From assembly GCF_014646115.1 (NCBI RefSeq), contig NZ_BMMV01000030.1, forward strand, positions 1-64,000: a DNA stretch of 64,000 nt, in the 5' to 3' direction. This document shows, in pieces, positions 25,301 to 32,993 of the stretch; the stretch's first letter is position 1, and every line of letters starts with the position of its first letter. A model generated the notes under the pieces. That model was not told the DNA's origin. It made no database searches and was given only the letters and a program-made list of their open reading frames with translations. A program made the translations under genes and the position numbers. This stretch comes from Streptomyces camponoticapitis. Its GTDB lineage: Bacteria > Actinomycetota > Actinomycetes > Streptomycetales > Streptomycetaceae.

Positions 25301-27378
25301 CGATCGCCTACGACTTCTGGCTCGGCGACGCGTTCGCCTCCGGCGGCTCCGCCGGCTACGACCACAAGGGCATGGGCATCACGGCGCGCGGCGCCTGGGT
25401 GTCCGTCGAGCGGCACTTCCGCGAGCTGGGCCACAACACCCAGACCGAGGACTTCACCGTCGCGGGCGTCGGCGACATGTCCGGTGACGTCTTCGGCAAC
25501 GGCATGCTGCTCTCCGAGCACATCAGGCTGGTAGCCGCCTTCGACCACCGGCACATCTTCCTCGACCCGAACCCGGACGCGGCCACCTCGTTCGCCGAGC
25601 GCCGCCGCCTCTTCGAGCTGCCGCGCAGTTCCTGGGCCGACTACGACAAGTCGCTGCTGTCGCAGGGCGGCGGGATCCACCCCCGTACCGCGAAGTCGAT
25701 CGCCGTCAACGCGCATGTGCGCGAGGCGCTCGGGATCGAGGCGGGTGTGACCAAGCTGACGCCGGCCGATCTGATGCGGGCCATCCTCAAGGCCCCGGTC
25801 GACCTGATGTGGAACGGCGGCATCGGTACGTACATCAAGTCGTCCGCCGAGTCGAACGCGGACGTGGGCGACAAGGCCAACGACGCCATCCGTATCAACG
25901 GCGAGGACCTGCGGGCCAAGGTCGTCGGCGAGGGCGGAAACCTGGGCGCGACGCAGCTCGGCCGGATCGAGTTCTCCCGGCGCGGCGCCGACGGCCAGGG
26001 CGGCAAGATCAACACCGACGCCATCGACAACAGCGCGGGCGTGGACACCTCCGACCACGAGGTGAACATCAAGATCCTGCTCAACGGCCTCGTCAAAGAA
26101 GGCGACATGACCGTCAAGCAGCGCAACAAGGTGCTGGCTGCCATGACCGACGAGATCGGCAAGCTGGTCCTGCGCAACAACTACGCGCAGAACGTGGCGC
26201 TCGCCAACGCGGTCCTCCAGGCCCCGTCATTGCTCCACGCCCACCAGCGGTTCATGCGCCGGCTGGAGCGGGACGGCAATCTCGACAGGCAGCTCGAATT
26301 CCTGCCGGCCGACCGCCAGATCCGCGAGCTGCTCAACGGAGGCAAGGGGCTCTCCCAGCCCGAACTCGCCGTCCTGCTCGCGTACACCAAGATCACTGTC
26401 GCCGACGAGCTGATCTCCACCAACCTCCCCGACGACCCGTATCTGCGGAAACTGCTGTACGCGTACTTCCCCGCGCAGCTCCGCGAGAAGTTCTCCGAGC
26501 ACATCGACGGGCACGCGCTGCGCCGCGAGATCATCACGACGGTGCTGGTCAACGACACGGTGAACGCGGGAGGTTCGACCTTCCTGCACCGTCTGCGCGA
26601 GGAGACCGGGGCGTCGATCGAGGAGATCGTACGGGCGCAGACAGCCGCCCGGGAGATCTTCGGTCTCGGCCCGGTGTGGGACGCGGTCGAGGCGCTGGAC
26701 AACACCGTCGGCGCCGACGTCCAGACCCGGATCCGGCTCCACTCACGGCGACTGGTCGAGCGCGGTACGCGCTGGCTGCTCGGCAACCGGCCGCAGCCGG
26801 TGGAGATCGCGGAGACGGTCGAGTTCTTCTCCGCGGGCGTGGAGCAGGTGTGGCAGCAGCTGCCCCGACTGCTGCGCGGCGCCGACCTGGAGTGGTATCA
26901 GAACATCGTGGAGGAGCTCACCTCGGTGGGCGTGCCCGAGGAACTGGCCCTGCGGGTCGCCGGATTCTCCGCGGCGTTCCCGGCGCTCGACATCGTGCGG
27001 ATCGCGGACCGCACGGGCAAGGACCCGCTGGCCGTCGCCGAGGTGTACTACGACCTCGGAGACCGGCTGCGGATCACGCAGCTGATGGACCGGATCATCG
27101 AGCTGCCGAGGGCCGACCGCTGGCAGTCCATGGCCCGCGCGTCGATCCGCGAGGACCTGTACGCGGCGCACGCCGCCCTGGCGTCGGACGTGCTGTCCGT
27201 CGGCAACGGGACGTCGACGCCGGAGGAGCGCTTCAAGGCGTGGGAGCAGAAGAACGCGGCGATCCTCGGGCGTTCACGCGCCACGCTGGAGGAGATCCAG
27301 AGCTCGGACTCCTTCGACCTGGCGAATCTGTCGGTCGCGATGCGGACGATGCGCACGCTGCTGCGGACGCACGCGTAA
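22339..27378 (+). CDS. NAD-dependent glutamate dehydrogenase, 180-kDa class
   Basis: Protein of 1679 residues, in the range of the large (L_180) NAD-glutamate dehydrogenases first characterised in Streptomyces clavuligerus. It converts glutamate to 2-oxoglutarate and ammonia and is mainly catabolic. The N-terminal ~700 residues are the regulatory extension (ACT-like segments such as DDMPFLVDSVTNEL). The catalytic region includes KVARGGLRWSDRREDFRTEI, PVGAKGGFVAKHLPDP, and the nucleotide-binding region around AGVGDMSGDVFGNGMLLSEH. A long C-terminal helical domain follows. The ATG has GAGGA upstream. The gene is monocistronic with a strong terminator. Confidence 0.95.
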   Translation: MQTKLDEAKTELLARAARVAENSPAGGAGGLGGTSRNNSAATATDDGAYDEKHPDNEALLAFLHRYYLHTAPDDLADRDPVDIYGAALSHYRLAENRPQGTANVRVYTPTVEENGWTCTHTVVEVVTDDMPFLVDSVTNELTRQNRGIHAVIHPQILVRRDITGKLIEILPEGRAEGAELSHDTLIESWIHVEIDRETDRSDLKQITSDLLRVLSDAREAVEDWDKMRKSALRIADELPNEPTADDLRDQEVEEARELLRWLADNHFTFLGYREYELTGDDALAAVPGTGLGILRSDPKHTDDEAHPVSPSFNRLPADARAKAREHKLLVLTKANSRSTVHRPSYLDYVGVKKFDDKGNVVGERRFLGLFSSAAYTESVRRVPVVRRKVAEVLEGAGFSPNSHDGRDLMQILETYPRDELFQTPVEQLRAIVTSVLYLQERRRLRLYLRQDEYGRYYSALIYLPRDRYTTGVRLRLIDILKEELGGTSVDFTAWNTESILSRLHFVVRVPPGTELAGLTDPDVDRIEARLVEAARSWADGFGEALNAELGEERAAELLRRYGNAFPEGYKADHSPRAAVADLVRVEELSREEQDFALSLYEPVGAGPGERRFKIYRTGEQVSLSAVLPILQQLGVEVVDERPYELRCSDRAQAWIYDFGLRMPYGDSGHAKDDHLAEDARERFQDAFAAVWTGEAENDGFNSLVLRAGLNWREAMVLRAYAKYLRQAGATFSQDYMEDTLRNNVHTTRLLISLFEARMAPNRQRAGTELIEGLLEELTGALDQVASLDEDRILRSFLTVIKATLRTNFFQSASKGHDGTGRRGTGEKHHTYVSMKFDPQAIPDLPAPRPAYEIWVYSPRVEGVHLRFGKVARGGLRWSDRREDFRTEILGLVKAQMVKNTVIVPVGAKGGFVAKHLPDPAVDRDAWLAEGIASYKTFISALLDITDNMVGGEVVPPADVVRHDEDDTYLVVAADKGTASFSDIANEVAIAYDFWLGDAFASGGSAGYDHKGMGITARGAWVSVERHFRELGHNTQTEDFTVAGVGDMSGDVFGNGMLLSEHIRLVAAFDHRHIFLDPNPDAATSFAERRRLFELPRSSWADYDKSLLSQGGGIHPRTAKSIAVNAHVREALGIEAGVTKLTPADLMRAILKAPVDLMWNGGIGTYIKSSAESNADVGDKANDAIRINGEDLRAKVVGEGGNLGATQLGRIEFSRRGADGQGGKINTDAIDNSAGVDTSDHEVNIKILLNGLVKEGDMTVKQRNKVLAAMTDEIGKLVLRNNYAQNVALANAVLQAPSLLHAHQRFMRRLERDGNLDRQLEFLPADRQIRELLNGGKGLSQPELAVLLAYTKITVADELISTNLPDDPYLRKLLYAYFPAQLREKFSEHIDGHALRREIITTVLVNDTVNAGGSTFLHRLREETGASIEEIVRAQTAAREIFGLGPVWDAVEALDNTVGADVQTRIRLHSRRLVERGTRWLLGNRPQPVEIAETVEFFSAGVEQVWQQLPRLLRGADLEWYQNIVEELTSVGVPEELALRVAGFSAAFPALDIVRIADRTGKDPLAVAEVYYDLGDRLRITQLMDRIIELPRADRWQSMARASIREDLYAAHAALASDVLSVGNGTSTPEERFKAWEQKNAAILGRSRATLEEIQSSDSFDLANLSVAMRTMRTLLRTHA
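22414..22436 (+). other. G-rich tract with quadruplex potential in the 5' coding region
   Basis: Runs of 7, 5 and 6 G separated by CT and TCT lie in the non-template strand at about codons 26-33 of the glutamate dehydrogenase gene. They encode a Gly-rich stretch in a variable part of the protein. Confidence 0.45.
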
Positions 27379-27392
27379 CGCCGCATGAGTGA

Positions 27393-27428
27393 GGGAGGGG
27401 CGCCCGGCCCGAGCCGGGCGCCCCTCCC
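27393..27428. terminator. Bidirectional terminator between glutamate dehydrogenase and the ABC exporter
   Basis: A perfect 16-bp inverted repeat (arms 27393-27408 and 27413-27428) with a 4-base loop sits between two convergent genes, 15 and 26 bases from their stop codons. Confidence 0.8.
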
Positions 27429-27453
27429 GCGCCGTACGACGTTCCGTACGGCG

Positions 27454-28305
27454 CTATGTGGTAGGCCGGGTGGGTGCGACGGCCCCCGCGGCGGCCGTCT
27501 TCCCGGCCGTTTTCGCGGCGGGCTTCCTGCCGGGCTTCTTGCCCGTGAACTCCTCGTACGCCGCGACGACTTCCGCCGCGGGCCCGTCCATCCGCAGCGT
27601 CCCCGACTCCAGCCAGATCGCCCGGTCGCAGGTCTCGGTGATCGTCCTGTTGCTGTGGCTGACCAGGAAGACCGTGCCCGCCTCCGCACGCAGCTCGGCG
27701 ATGCGCTCCTTGCTGCGGTTCTGGAACCGGGCGTCGCCCGTGGACAGCGCCTCGTCGATCAGCAGCACGTCGTGCGCCTTGGCCGCCGCGATGGAGAAGC
27801 GGAGCCGTGCGCCCATGCCGGAGGAGTAGGTGCGCATCGGCAGGGTGATGAAGTCGCCCTTCTCGTTGATCCCGGAGAACTCGACGATGTCGGCGTAACG
27901 GCTCCTGACCTGCTCGCGCGTCATGCCCATCGCGAGCCCGCCGAGTATCACGTTGCGCTCGCCCGTCAGATCGCTCATCAGCGCCGCGTTGACCCCGAGG
28001 AGTGAGGGCTGCCCCCGTGTGTAGACCTTGCCCCGGCTCGCCGGCAGCAGCCCGGCGACCGCCTTGAGCAGGGTCGACTTGCCCGAGCCGTTGGAGCCGA
28101 TGAGACCGATGGCCTCGCCCTTGTACGCGACGAAGCTCACGCCCCGTACGGCGTGCACCTCGCGTACTCCGGGGGACGGACGGCGCGAGACGATCCGGCT
28201 GAGCGCCGAAGTGGCGCTGCCCTTCCCGCCCTTGGTGCCGTGCACCTTGTAGGTGATGTGGACGTCGTCGACGACGACGGTCGGAACACGCTCGGTCTCA
28301 GCCAC
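27454..28305 (-). CDS. Polysaccharide/teichoic acid ABC exporter, ATP-binding protein (TagH/Wzt-like)
   Basis: Protein of 283 residues. Walker A is GSNGSGKST (residues 70-78). The signature motif is YSSGM in place of the usual LSGGQ, Walker B is DVLLIDEALSTGD, and the switch His is in VFLVSHS. This YSSGM variant is characteristic of TagH/Wzt-type ATPases that energise export of lipid-linked wall or surface polymers. The last ~30 residues are a Lys/Ala/Pro-rich tail. The start overlaps the permease gene stop by eight bases. The glycerophosphotransferase genes downstream in the window suggest a teichoic-acid-like substrate. Confidence 0.92.
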   Translation of the reverse strand: MAETERVPTVVVDDVHITYKVHGTKGGKGSATSALSRIVSRRPSPGVREVHAVRGVSFVAYKGEAIGLIGSNGSGKSTLLKAVAGLLPASRGKVYTRGQPSLLGVNAALMSDLTGERNVILGGLAMGMTREQVRSRYADIVEFSGINEKGDFITLPMRTYSSGMGARLRFSIAAAKAHDVLLIDEALSTGDARFQNRSKERIAELRAEAGTVFLVSHSNRTITETCDRAIWLESGTLRMDGPAAEVVAAYEEFTGKKPGRKPAAKTAGKTAAAGAVAPTRPTT

Positions 28306-29245
28306 GGCCGTACTTCTCCTCCGCCTGCCAGAAGAACAGGAATCCGCCGGCCCCGAGCAGCACGGCCCAGCCGGTGGCGACCAGCCAGACGTGGGGCGGG
28401 AGTTGACCGGCGGTGAAACTGTCGATGAGCGCGAAGCGCATCAGGTCGATGTAGACGGCCGCCGGATTGCATTCGAGCGCCAGGCGGACCAGCCGCGGCA
28501 CGGCCTCGTCCTTGAACACCGTGTCCAGGCTCCACATCACCCCGGACGCGTACATCCAGGTGCGGAGCAGGAACGGCATCAGCTGCGCGATGTCGGGCGT
28601 CGACGCCGTCAGCCGCGCGAAGATCATCGCGAGGCCGGTGTTGAACACGGTCTGGAGCGCGAGGGCGGGCACGGCCAGCAGCCAGGCGGGCCTCGGGTAT
28701 TGCTCGAAGACGGCCAGGATCACGGTCAGCGCGCCCAGGGAGAACAGCAGTTGCTGCAACTGCTGGAGGGCGAACGCGAGGGGCAGCGAGGCACGCGGGA
28801 AGTGCAGGGCGCGTACGAGACCGATGTTGCCGGAGACGGCACGGGTACCCGCGGTGATGGTGCCGGCGGTGAACGTCCAGATGAAGACGCCGGTGACCAG
28901 GAACGGGACGTAGTCCGGAACCCCGTCCTTGGTGTTGAGCAGGACGCCGAAGATGAAGTAGTAGACCGTCGCGTTGAGCAGCGGCGTCATGATCTGCCAG
29001 AGCTGGCCGAGCTTCGCCTGGCTGTACTGCGAGGTGAGCCGGGCGGTGGCCAGGGCGGTGACGAAGTGGCGGCGGGAGTGCAGCCCGCGCAGATAGGCGA
29101 GAAGCGTGGGACGGGCGCCGCTCTCGGTGAGGCCGTGCCGGGCGGCGAGCGCGCGCAGGTCGTCGGGGAGGGCGGGGGCCGATGCCCCCGGCGGTGGTGG
29201 TTCGGGGGCCCGGACCGGGGCGGCGGATGTGGTCGTCTGGCTCAC
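28298..29245 (-). CDS. Polysaccharide/teichoic acid ABC exporter, permease (TagG-like)
   Basis: Protein of 315 residues of the ABC-2 type transporter family. A Pro/Ala-rich cytoplasmic N-terminus precedes about six membrane spans. SQYSQAKLGQLWQIMTPLLNATVYYFIFGVLL is the typical first part, and NPAAVYIDLMRFALID lies between the later spans. The GTG at 29245 is chosen; further upstream starts would run into the divergent promoter region. It is the first gene of a two-gene operon with the TagH-like ATPase. Confidence 0.9.
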   Translation of the reverse strand: MSQTTTSAAPVRAPEPPPPGASAPALPDDLRALAARHGLTESGARPTLLAYLRGLHSRRHFVTALATARLTSQYSQAKLGQLWQIMTPLLNATVYYFIFGVLLNTKDGVPDYVPFLVTGVFIWTFTAGTITAGTRAVSGNIGLVRALHFPRASLPLAFALQQLQQLLFSLGALTVILAVFEQYPRPAWLLAVPALALQTVFNTGLAMIFARLTASTPDIAQLMPFLLRTWMYASGVMWSLDTVFKDEAVPRLVRLALECNPAAVYIDLMRFALIDSFTAGQLPPHVWLVATGWAVLLGAGGFLFFWQAEEKYGRG

Positions 29246-29320
29246 AGAGGTCGCTTTCGACGAGGGACATCGAACGAAGACGGTGGGGTGGTGATGGCGG
29301 GGATCGACCGACGGAACGGG

Positions 29321-29337
29321 ACCGTTTCGTCGTAACG
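29321..29337. promoter_or_regulatory. Operator-like repeat, copy 1
   Basis: ACCGTTTCGTCGTAACG; the 16/17-identical copy 2 is at 29370-29386. Here the inner part forms an inverted repeat (TTCGT-N4-ACGAA). It lies between the divergent exporter operon and the TetR gene and is a likely binding site for that regulator. Confidence 0.55.
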
Positions 29338-29369
29338 AAGAGGCTAGGACGGATGTACGTCGCAACGCA

Positions 29370-29386
29370 ACCGTTTCGTCGTGACG
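29370..29386. promoter_or_regulatory. Operator-like repeat, copy 2
   Basis: ACCGTTTCGTCGTGACG, differing from copy 1 by one base and 49 bases away from it. It lies just upstream of a -10-like TATGCT (29397-29402) and would cover the -35 position, which fits autorepression of the TetR gene. Confidence 0.55.
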
Positions 29387-29396
29387 TTCCTGGCGC

Positions 29397-29402
29397 TATG
29401 CT
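29397..29402 (+). promoter_or_regulatory. Possible -10 box for a leaderless tetR transcript
   Basis: TATGCT ends seven bases before the ATG at 29410, and no ribosome-binding site precedes that ATG. This is the spacing expected when transcription begins at the start codon. No good -35 hexamer is seen. Confidence 0.35.
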
Positions 29403-29409
29403 CGTCGGC

Positions 29410-30027
29410 ATGTCCCCGGACCCCCGCCTCTCACGCCGCGCACCAGCGGGAGCCGCCGTGCTCCGTGAGGATGTGACCGACGCCATCCGCTCCGCCGTCT
29501 TCGAGGAACTGGCCGCCGTCGGGTTCGCGCGGATGTCCATCGAGGGCATCGCCCGCCGGGCCGGTGTCGGCAAGACCGCCGTCTACCGGCGCTGGAAGTC
29601 CAAACTGGCGCTGGTGCTCGACCTCGTATCCGCCGTCGCGGCACAGGGGCTGCCCGTCCCCTCGACCGGTTCGCTGTACGGAGACGTACGCGCCCTGCTC
29701 GAAGTGGCGTCGCACGCCCTGCGCCACCCGCTGGCCTCCCGCGTCATCCCCGACCTGCTGGTGGAGGCGGCCCGGCACCCGGAGATCTCCGAGGCGATCA
29801 AGTCGGCGCTGCTGGACAAGGAGAAGGGCATCGCGGCCGCGGTCGTACGCGAGGCGGTCGCGCGCGGCGAGCTGCCCGAGGGCACCGACCCCGACCGGGC
29901 CCTCGACCTCATCGCCGGTCCGCTCTACTGGCGTCTCGTCGTCGTACGGGGCGACCTGCCCGCCGGCTACCTCGACGACCTCGCCACCACGGCGGTCGCC
30001 GCGCTGACCCGCGACCGCACCACCTGA
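29410..30027 (+). CDS. TetR/AcrR family transcriptional regulator
   Basis: Protein of 205 residues. The N-terminal helix-turn-helix is FEELAAVGFARMSIEGIARRAGVGKTAVYRRWKSK. The C-terminal ligand domain includes PLASRVIPDLLVEAARHPE and a conserved end (RALDLIAGPLYWRLVVVRGDL), which places it with TetR_C_16-like regulators. It is divergent from the TagGH-like exporter and two near-identical repeats lie between them, so it probably controls the exporter and itself. ATG at 29398 is an alternative start. The ligand is unknown. Confidence 0.9.
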   Translation: MSPDPRLSRRAPAGAAVLREDVTDAIRSAVFEELAAVGFARMSIEGIARRAGVGKTAVYRRWKSKLALVLDLVSAVAAQGLPVPSTGSLYGDVRALLEVASHALRHPLASRVIPDLLVEAARHPEISEAIKSALLDKEKGIAAAVVREAVARGELPEGTDPDRALDLIAGPLYWRLVVVRGDLPAGYLDDLATTAVAALTRDRTT

Positions 30028-30031
30028 TCGA

Positions 30032-30048
30032 GGGCGCGCCGCGCGCCC
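30032..30048 (+). terminator. Hairpin after the TetR gene
   Basis: A 7-bp perfect G/C inverted repeat (30032-30038 with 30042-30048) with a 3-base loop, four bases after the tetR stop codon. It is short but well placed. Confidence 0.45.
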
Positions 30049-30213
30049 CCGACCGCCGTCCCGACGCGGCCAGGCGCAACCCGGCCACTCGCCACTCAAG
30101 ACGCCGCGGGGGGAGTGAGCCCACGAAACCCGCGTCCCTCGGGGCCAGTTGCTCGATCAGCCGCGCGGGGTCGTCCGCGTACGTGTCGAGGCCCGTTGCC
30201 GTCGCGTCACTCC

Positions 30214-30249
30214 CCTGCCCCGTTGATCGCGCCTGCCCCGTTGATCGCG
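30214..30249. repeat. Perfect 2 x 18-bp tandem repeat
   Basis: CCTGCCCCGTTGATCGCG occurs twice with no spacer (30214-30231 and 30232-30249), 60 bases upstream of the broken hydrolase gene. The surrounding 30049-30309 holds no convincing gene. Confidence 0.8.
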
Positions 30250-30309
30250 ACCGCGCGCTGTCTGTCTTGGAGAGTCGAGGCAACGTCTCCTCCCGAGGAA
30301 GAAGTGATC

Positions 30310-31308
30310 ATGACCGCAACGCCGCACCAGCGACCGCGTCGGCTGCTGGCCCTCACCGTTCTCCTGCCCGCCACCGCGCTGAATCGGCCGGCTCCGCGGT
30401 GGCCGCCGCTCCCGGTGATGGGGCGCCCTCCGCGAAGGGCAAGCCCACCATCGTCCTGGTGCACGGCTCGTGGGCCGATGCCTCCGGATGGAACGAGATC
30501 ACCGAGAGCCTCCAGCGGGACGGCTATCCCGTGATCGCCGCAGCCAACCCGCTGCGAAGTCTTTCCGGGGACTCCGCCTACCTGGCCGCCCGGCTCAAGA
30601 CGATCAAGGGTCCGATCGTGCTGGTCGGTCACTCCTACGGCGGCTCCGTCATCACGAACGCGGCCACGGGCAGCCCGAACGTGAAGTCCCTGGTCTGCCT
30701 CGCCGCGTACCAGCCCGATACCGGTGAGTCCGCTGCAACTGGCCACGAAGTTCCCGGGCAGCCGGCTGAGCGACGACCCCGACGCTCCCGTCCCCACCGC
30801 GCTGGACGCCGTGCCCATCCCCGGCCCGGCCAACCCGAGCGAAGACGTCGACCTCTACATCAAGCCGGACAAGTTCCGGGAAGTGTTCCTCAGCAACCGC
30901 CTGGACGCGAACACCGCCGCCGTACTCGCCGCCGCGCAGCGGCCCGCCACACCCTTCGCCTTCTCCGAGCCCTCGAAGGCCCCCGCGTGGAAGACCATCC
31001 CCTCGTGGGCCCTGGTTGCCACACAGGACTTCGCCATCGGAACCGCCAACGAGCGGTTCATGGCGAAGCGGGCCGGATCGCACACGATCGAGGTCGACGC
31101 CCCGCACGCGGCGTATCTCACGAACCCCGGCGCCGTCACCGACCTCATCCTGCGGGCCGCCGGCTCGGCCTCGGAGAACGGCAGACCCAGCCTCGCCAAG
31201 ACCGGCTCTTCCGAGCGGACCGCTGTCATGGCCGGTCTCTCCGGGGCGGCCGTCGCCGGCGGTGCCGGGATGGTCGTGCTCGGGAGAAGGGCTCGGGCGG
31301 GCAACTGA
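30310..31308 (+). pseudogene. Frameshifted alpha/beta hydrolase with signal peptide and LAKTG sorting signal
   Basis: Three reading frames together form one alpha/beta hydrolase. The first (from ATG 30310, GAGGAAG ribosome-binding site) encodes a signal-peptide start, RPRRLLALTVLLPATAL. A base is lost near 30382. The next frame gives KPTIVLVHGSWADASGWNE with the oxyanion region and nucleophile elbow VGHSYGGSV (Ser of GHSYG). A second frame change near 30733 leads to a frame that carries the last catalytic part (VDAPHAAYLTNPGAV). The end is LAKTG, a hydrophobic stretch and GRRARAGN, a cell-wall sorting signal of the LAxTG type used by Streptomyces class E sortases. Either a decayed gene or two assembly errors; the good conservation outside the shifts leaves both open. 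Confidence 0.8.
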
Positions 31309-31499
31309 ATCTGCTCCGGCCCGACCGGTGGTCCTTGCGCCCTCAGGGGCGTTCGAGCGTGCAGTCGGCGGCGCGGGACCACCGGAGTCCGGAGTCATCG
31401 CGGATGGAACCGGCCGGCCCCGCCGCCGACCGGACGGTGTCCCAGTCGATGCCGCCGACGGGACGCCGTCTCGGCCGATGCGGCGGACCGAGTCGTTCC

Positions 31500-31827
31500 C
31501 GACCTCCGTGCCAGCCGCGCGCGCTCTTCGCGCCCAGGTCGGCGAGGTAGTCGCCCGTCCGCAGTTCGACGTGGTGCGGTCCTGAAGTCCGTCCTTGGCG
31601 GCCGTGCCCACCCGTCGCTGTGTTCCCTCCCGCGCGACCGAGACCCAGAACGCGTCCAGCGCGGGTGGCATCAGGGCATGGTCCGCGAGCGTGACATCTC
31701 CGACGTATGCCTTGGTCTCGGCGAGTGCCGACTTGTCGAACGACGCGATGCGGTCGGCGATGTCGTCGACGAAGCCATCGAGTCCCGCGTCGGGGACGGC
31801 CCGGTTGACATACCCGCTCAGCCAACG
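31500..31827 (-). pseudogene. C-terminal remnant of an enoyl-CoA hydratase/isomerase
   Basis: The reverse strand encodes GYVNRAVPDAGLDGFVDDIADRIASFDKSALAETKAYV, the usual C-terminal region of a crotonase-family protein. After a frame change near 31577 it continues as HHVELRTGDYLADLG, which resembles the family's last helix. The N-terminal crotonase core with its oxyanion-hole residues is missing. Homology begins abruptly at about 31825, where the HxlR remnant on the other strand also begins. Confidence 0.6.
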
Positions 31828-32113
31828 CCTGGCGACGCTGACCGAGGCGGGCATCCTGGAGAAGCGTCCGTACCGGGAGGCCACGTCGCGGGCGCGCTTC
31901 GGCTATTACCTGACAGAGGCCGGGCAAGAGGTGAAGATCATCGTTGGCGCTCTGCAGCAGTGGGGCGACGCGCATCGCCCCCACCCGGACGGCCCGCTCG
32001 CACGCCGTGTCAACACGCGGACCGGGCGGCCCCTGCGCGTCGCTTTCGTGGATGACCGGGGCGAGGAGACGGCGCTCGCCAATGCGGACATCGGCGCACC
32101 CGTAGTGAGCTGA
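31814..32113 (+). pseudogene. C-terminal remnant of a HxlR family regulator
   Basis: The frame encodes LSQRLATLTEAGILEKRPYR, then RARFGYYLTEAGQEVKIIVGALQQWGD, the second half of a HxlR winged-helix DNA-binding domain, and a conserved tail to a TGA at 32113. The N-terminal half, with the CPVxR-type Cys and the first helices, is absent. The preceding in-frame sequence is the antisense of the hydratase remnant, so no functional start is likely. Confidence 0.6.
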
Positions 32114-32274
32114 ACCGCCGAGCGGCAGCTCTCCGGCCGCCACCTCCGCAAGGCCGGTCGGCGGCACCTCGAAACCAGGCCGCGAACTCGGGCCTCGAAC
32201 TACCCCTGGTGGTGCGCGCTCCGCCCGGCGCGCCCTGCCGGGTTGCGATGTCGGCCGATCACTTCAGACGCCGA
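32114..32274. other. Non-coding remainder of the decayed region
   Basis: Together with 31309-31499 this makes up the non-recognisable part of a ~950-base stretch containing only gene remnants. I see no intact gene, hairpin or repeat in it. Confidence 0.5.
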
Positions 32275-32838
32275 TCACTTCACCGGGGGTGTCTGGGCCC
32301 GGTGCGCGGCATCGAGGATCTCCTCGGACAGCTCGGTCCCTGCCGTGGCGCGGGCGAGCAGAATGGCGCCGACCAGAGTGCACATGTCCGCCAGGCCGTC
32401 CCTGTCGTCGCCGTTCGACAACCAGTCGGCGAAGTGCCTGGCGCCCTCGCTGTAGGCCGCGCGAGGTTCGTCCGGCGTGGGCCGGCGGGCCATGTCGCCG
32501 GCGAAACCGGCGGTCGGGCACCCGGTGCCCGGTTCGTCGCGGTGCTCGGCGGACAGGTAGAAATCCACCAGCGCCTGGCGAGCGGCCGTGCGGTCGCCGT
32601 GGGTGTCGTCGAACGAGTCCAGCAACTGGCTCATGCCGCTGAAGCCCTTCTCGGTGGCCTCGGCGACCAGGGCGTCCTTGGACCCGAACTGCTTCGGGAA
32701 TCCACCACGGGTCAGGCCGACCGACTCCATGAGGTCGGCGATGCTCGTGTGCACGCCCTGCTCGCGGAAGATCCGGGACGCCGCGGCCACGACGCGCTCG
32801 CGGTTCTCCCTTGCCTGTGCCTGGGAAACGCGGCTCAT
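32275..32838 (-). CDS. TetR/AcrR family transcriptional regulator
   Basis: Protein of 187 residues. The helix-turn-helix is REQGVHTSIADLMESVGLTRGGFPKQFGSKDAL, the subtype whose recognition helix usually reads GLTHGGFYKHF. The C-terminal ligand domain contains GCPTAGFAGDMARR. Regulators of this subtype often control a divergent short-chain dehydrogenase or similar detoxification gene, as found here. Two palindromes with identical arms (32857-32878 and 32994-33017) lie between it and the dehydrogenase gene. Confidence 0.92.
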   Translation of the reverse strand: MSRVSQAQARENRERVVAAASRIFREQGVHTSIADLMESVGLTRGGFPKQFGSKDALVAEATEKGFSGMSQLLDSFDDTHGDRTAARQALVDFYLSAEHRDEPGTGCPTAGFAGDMARRPTPDEPRAAYSEGARHFADWLSNGDDRDGLADMCTLVGAILLARATAGTELSEEILDAAHRAQTPPVK

Positions 32839-32856
32839 GGTGTGCCTGCCTGATTG

Positions 32857-32878
32857 TTAGATCAATATCGACATCTAT
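32857..32878. promoter_or_regulatory. Operator-like palindrome TAGAT-N10-ATCTA, tetR-proximal
   Basis: Arms TAGAT (32858-32862) and ATCTA (32873-32877) with a 10-base spacer, starting 19 bases upstream of the TetR start codon. The same arms and spacing recur at 32994-33017. Confidence 0.6.
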
Positions 32879-32993
32879 GTCCATGTTAGCGCCCGTGGGA
32901 GCCGGGCTATTCCAGGGGCGCCCTGCTGTGCCCGTGCGCTCCCGAGGCCGCACGGGCGTAGGGGAGCCTGTGGGGGCGGAGACATTGGGCTCT

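Noticed and set aside
29909..30283. 124-codon minus-strand frame between tetR and the broken hydrolase
   Set aside because: I could not match it to a family; part overlaps tetR antisense and it includes the tandem repeat. It might be a gene remnant, but the evidence is too weak.
31595..31813. N-terminal half of the frame that ends in the HxlR remnant
   Set aside because: It is the antisense of the enoyl-CoA hydratase remnant and has no regulator homology.
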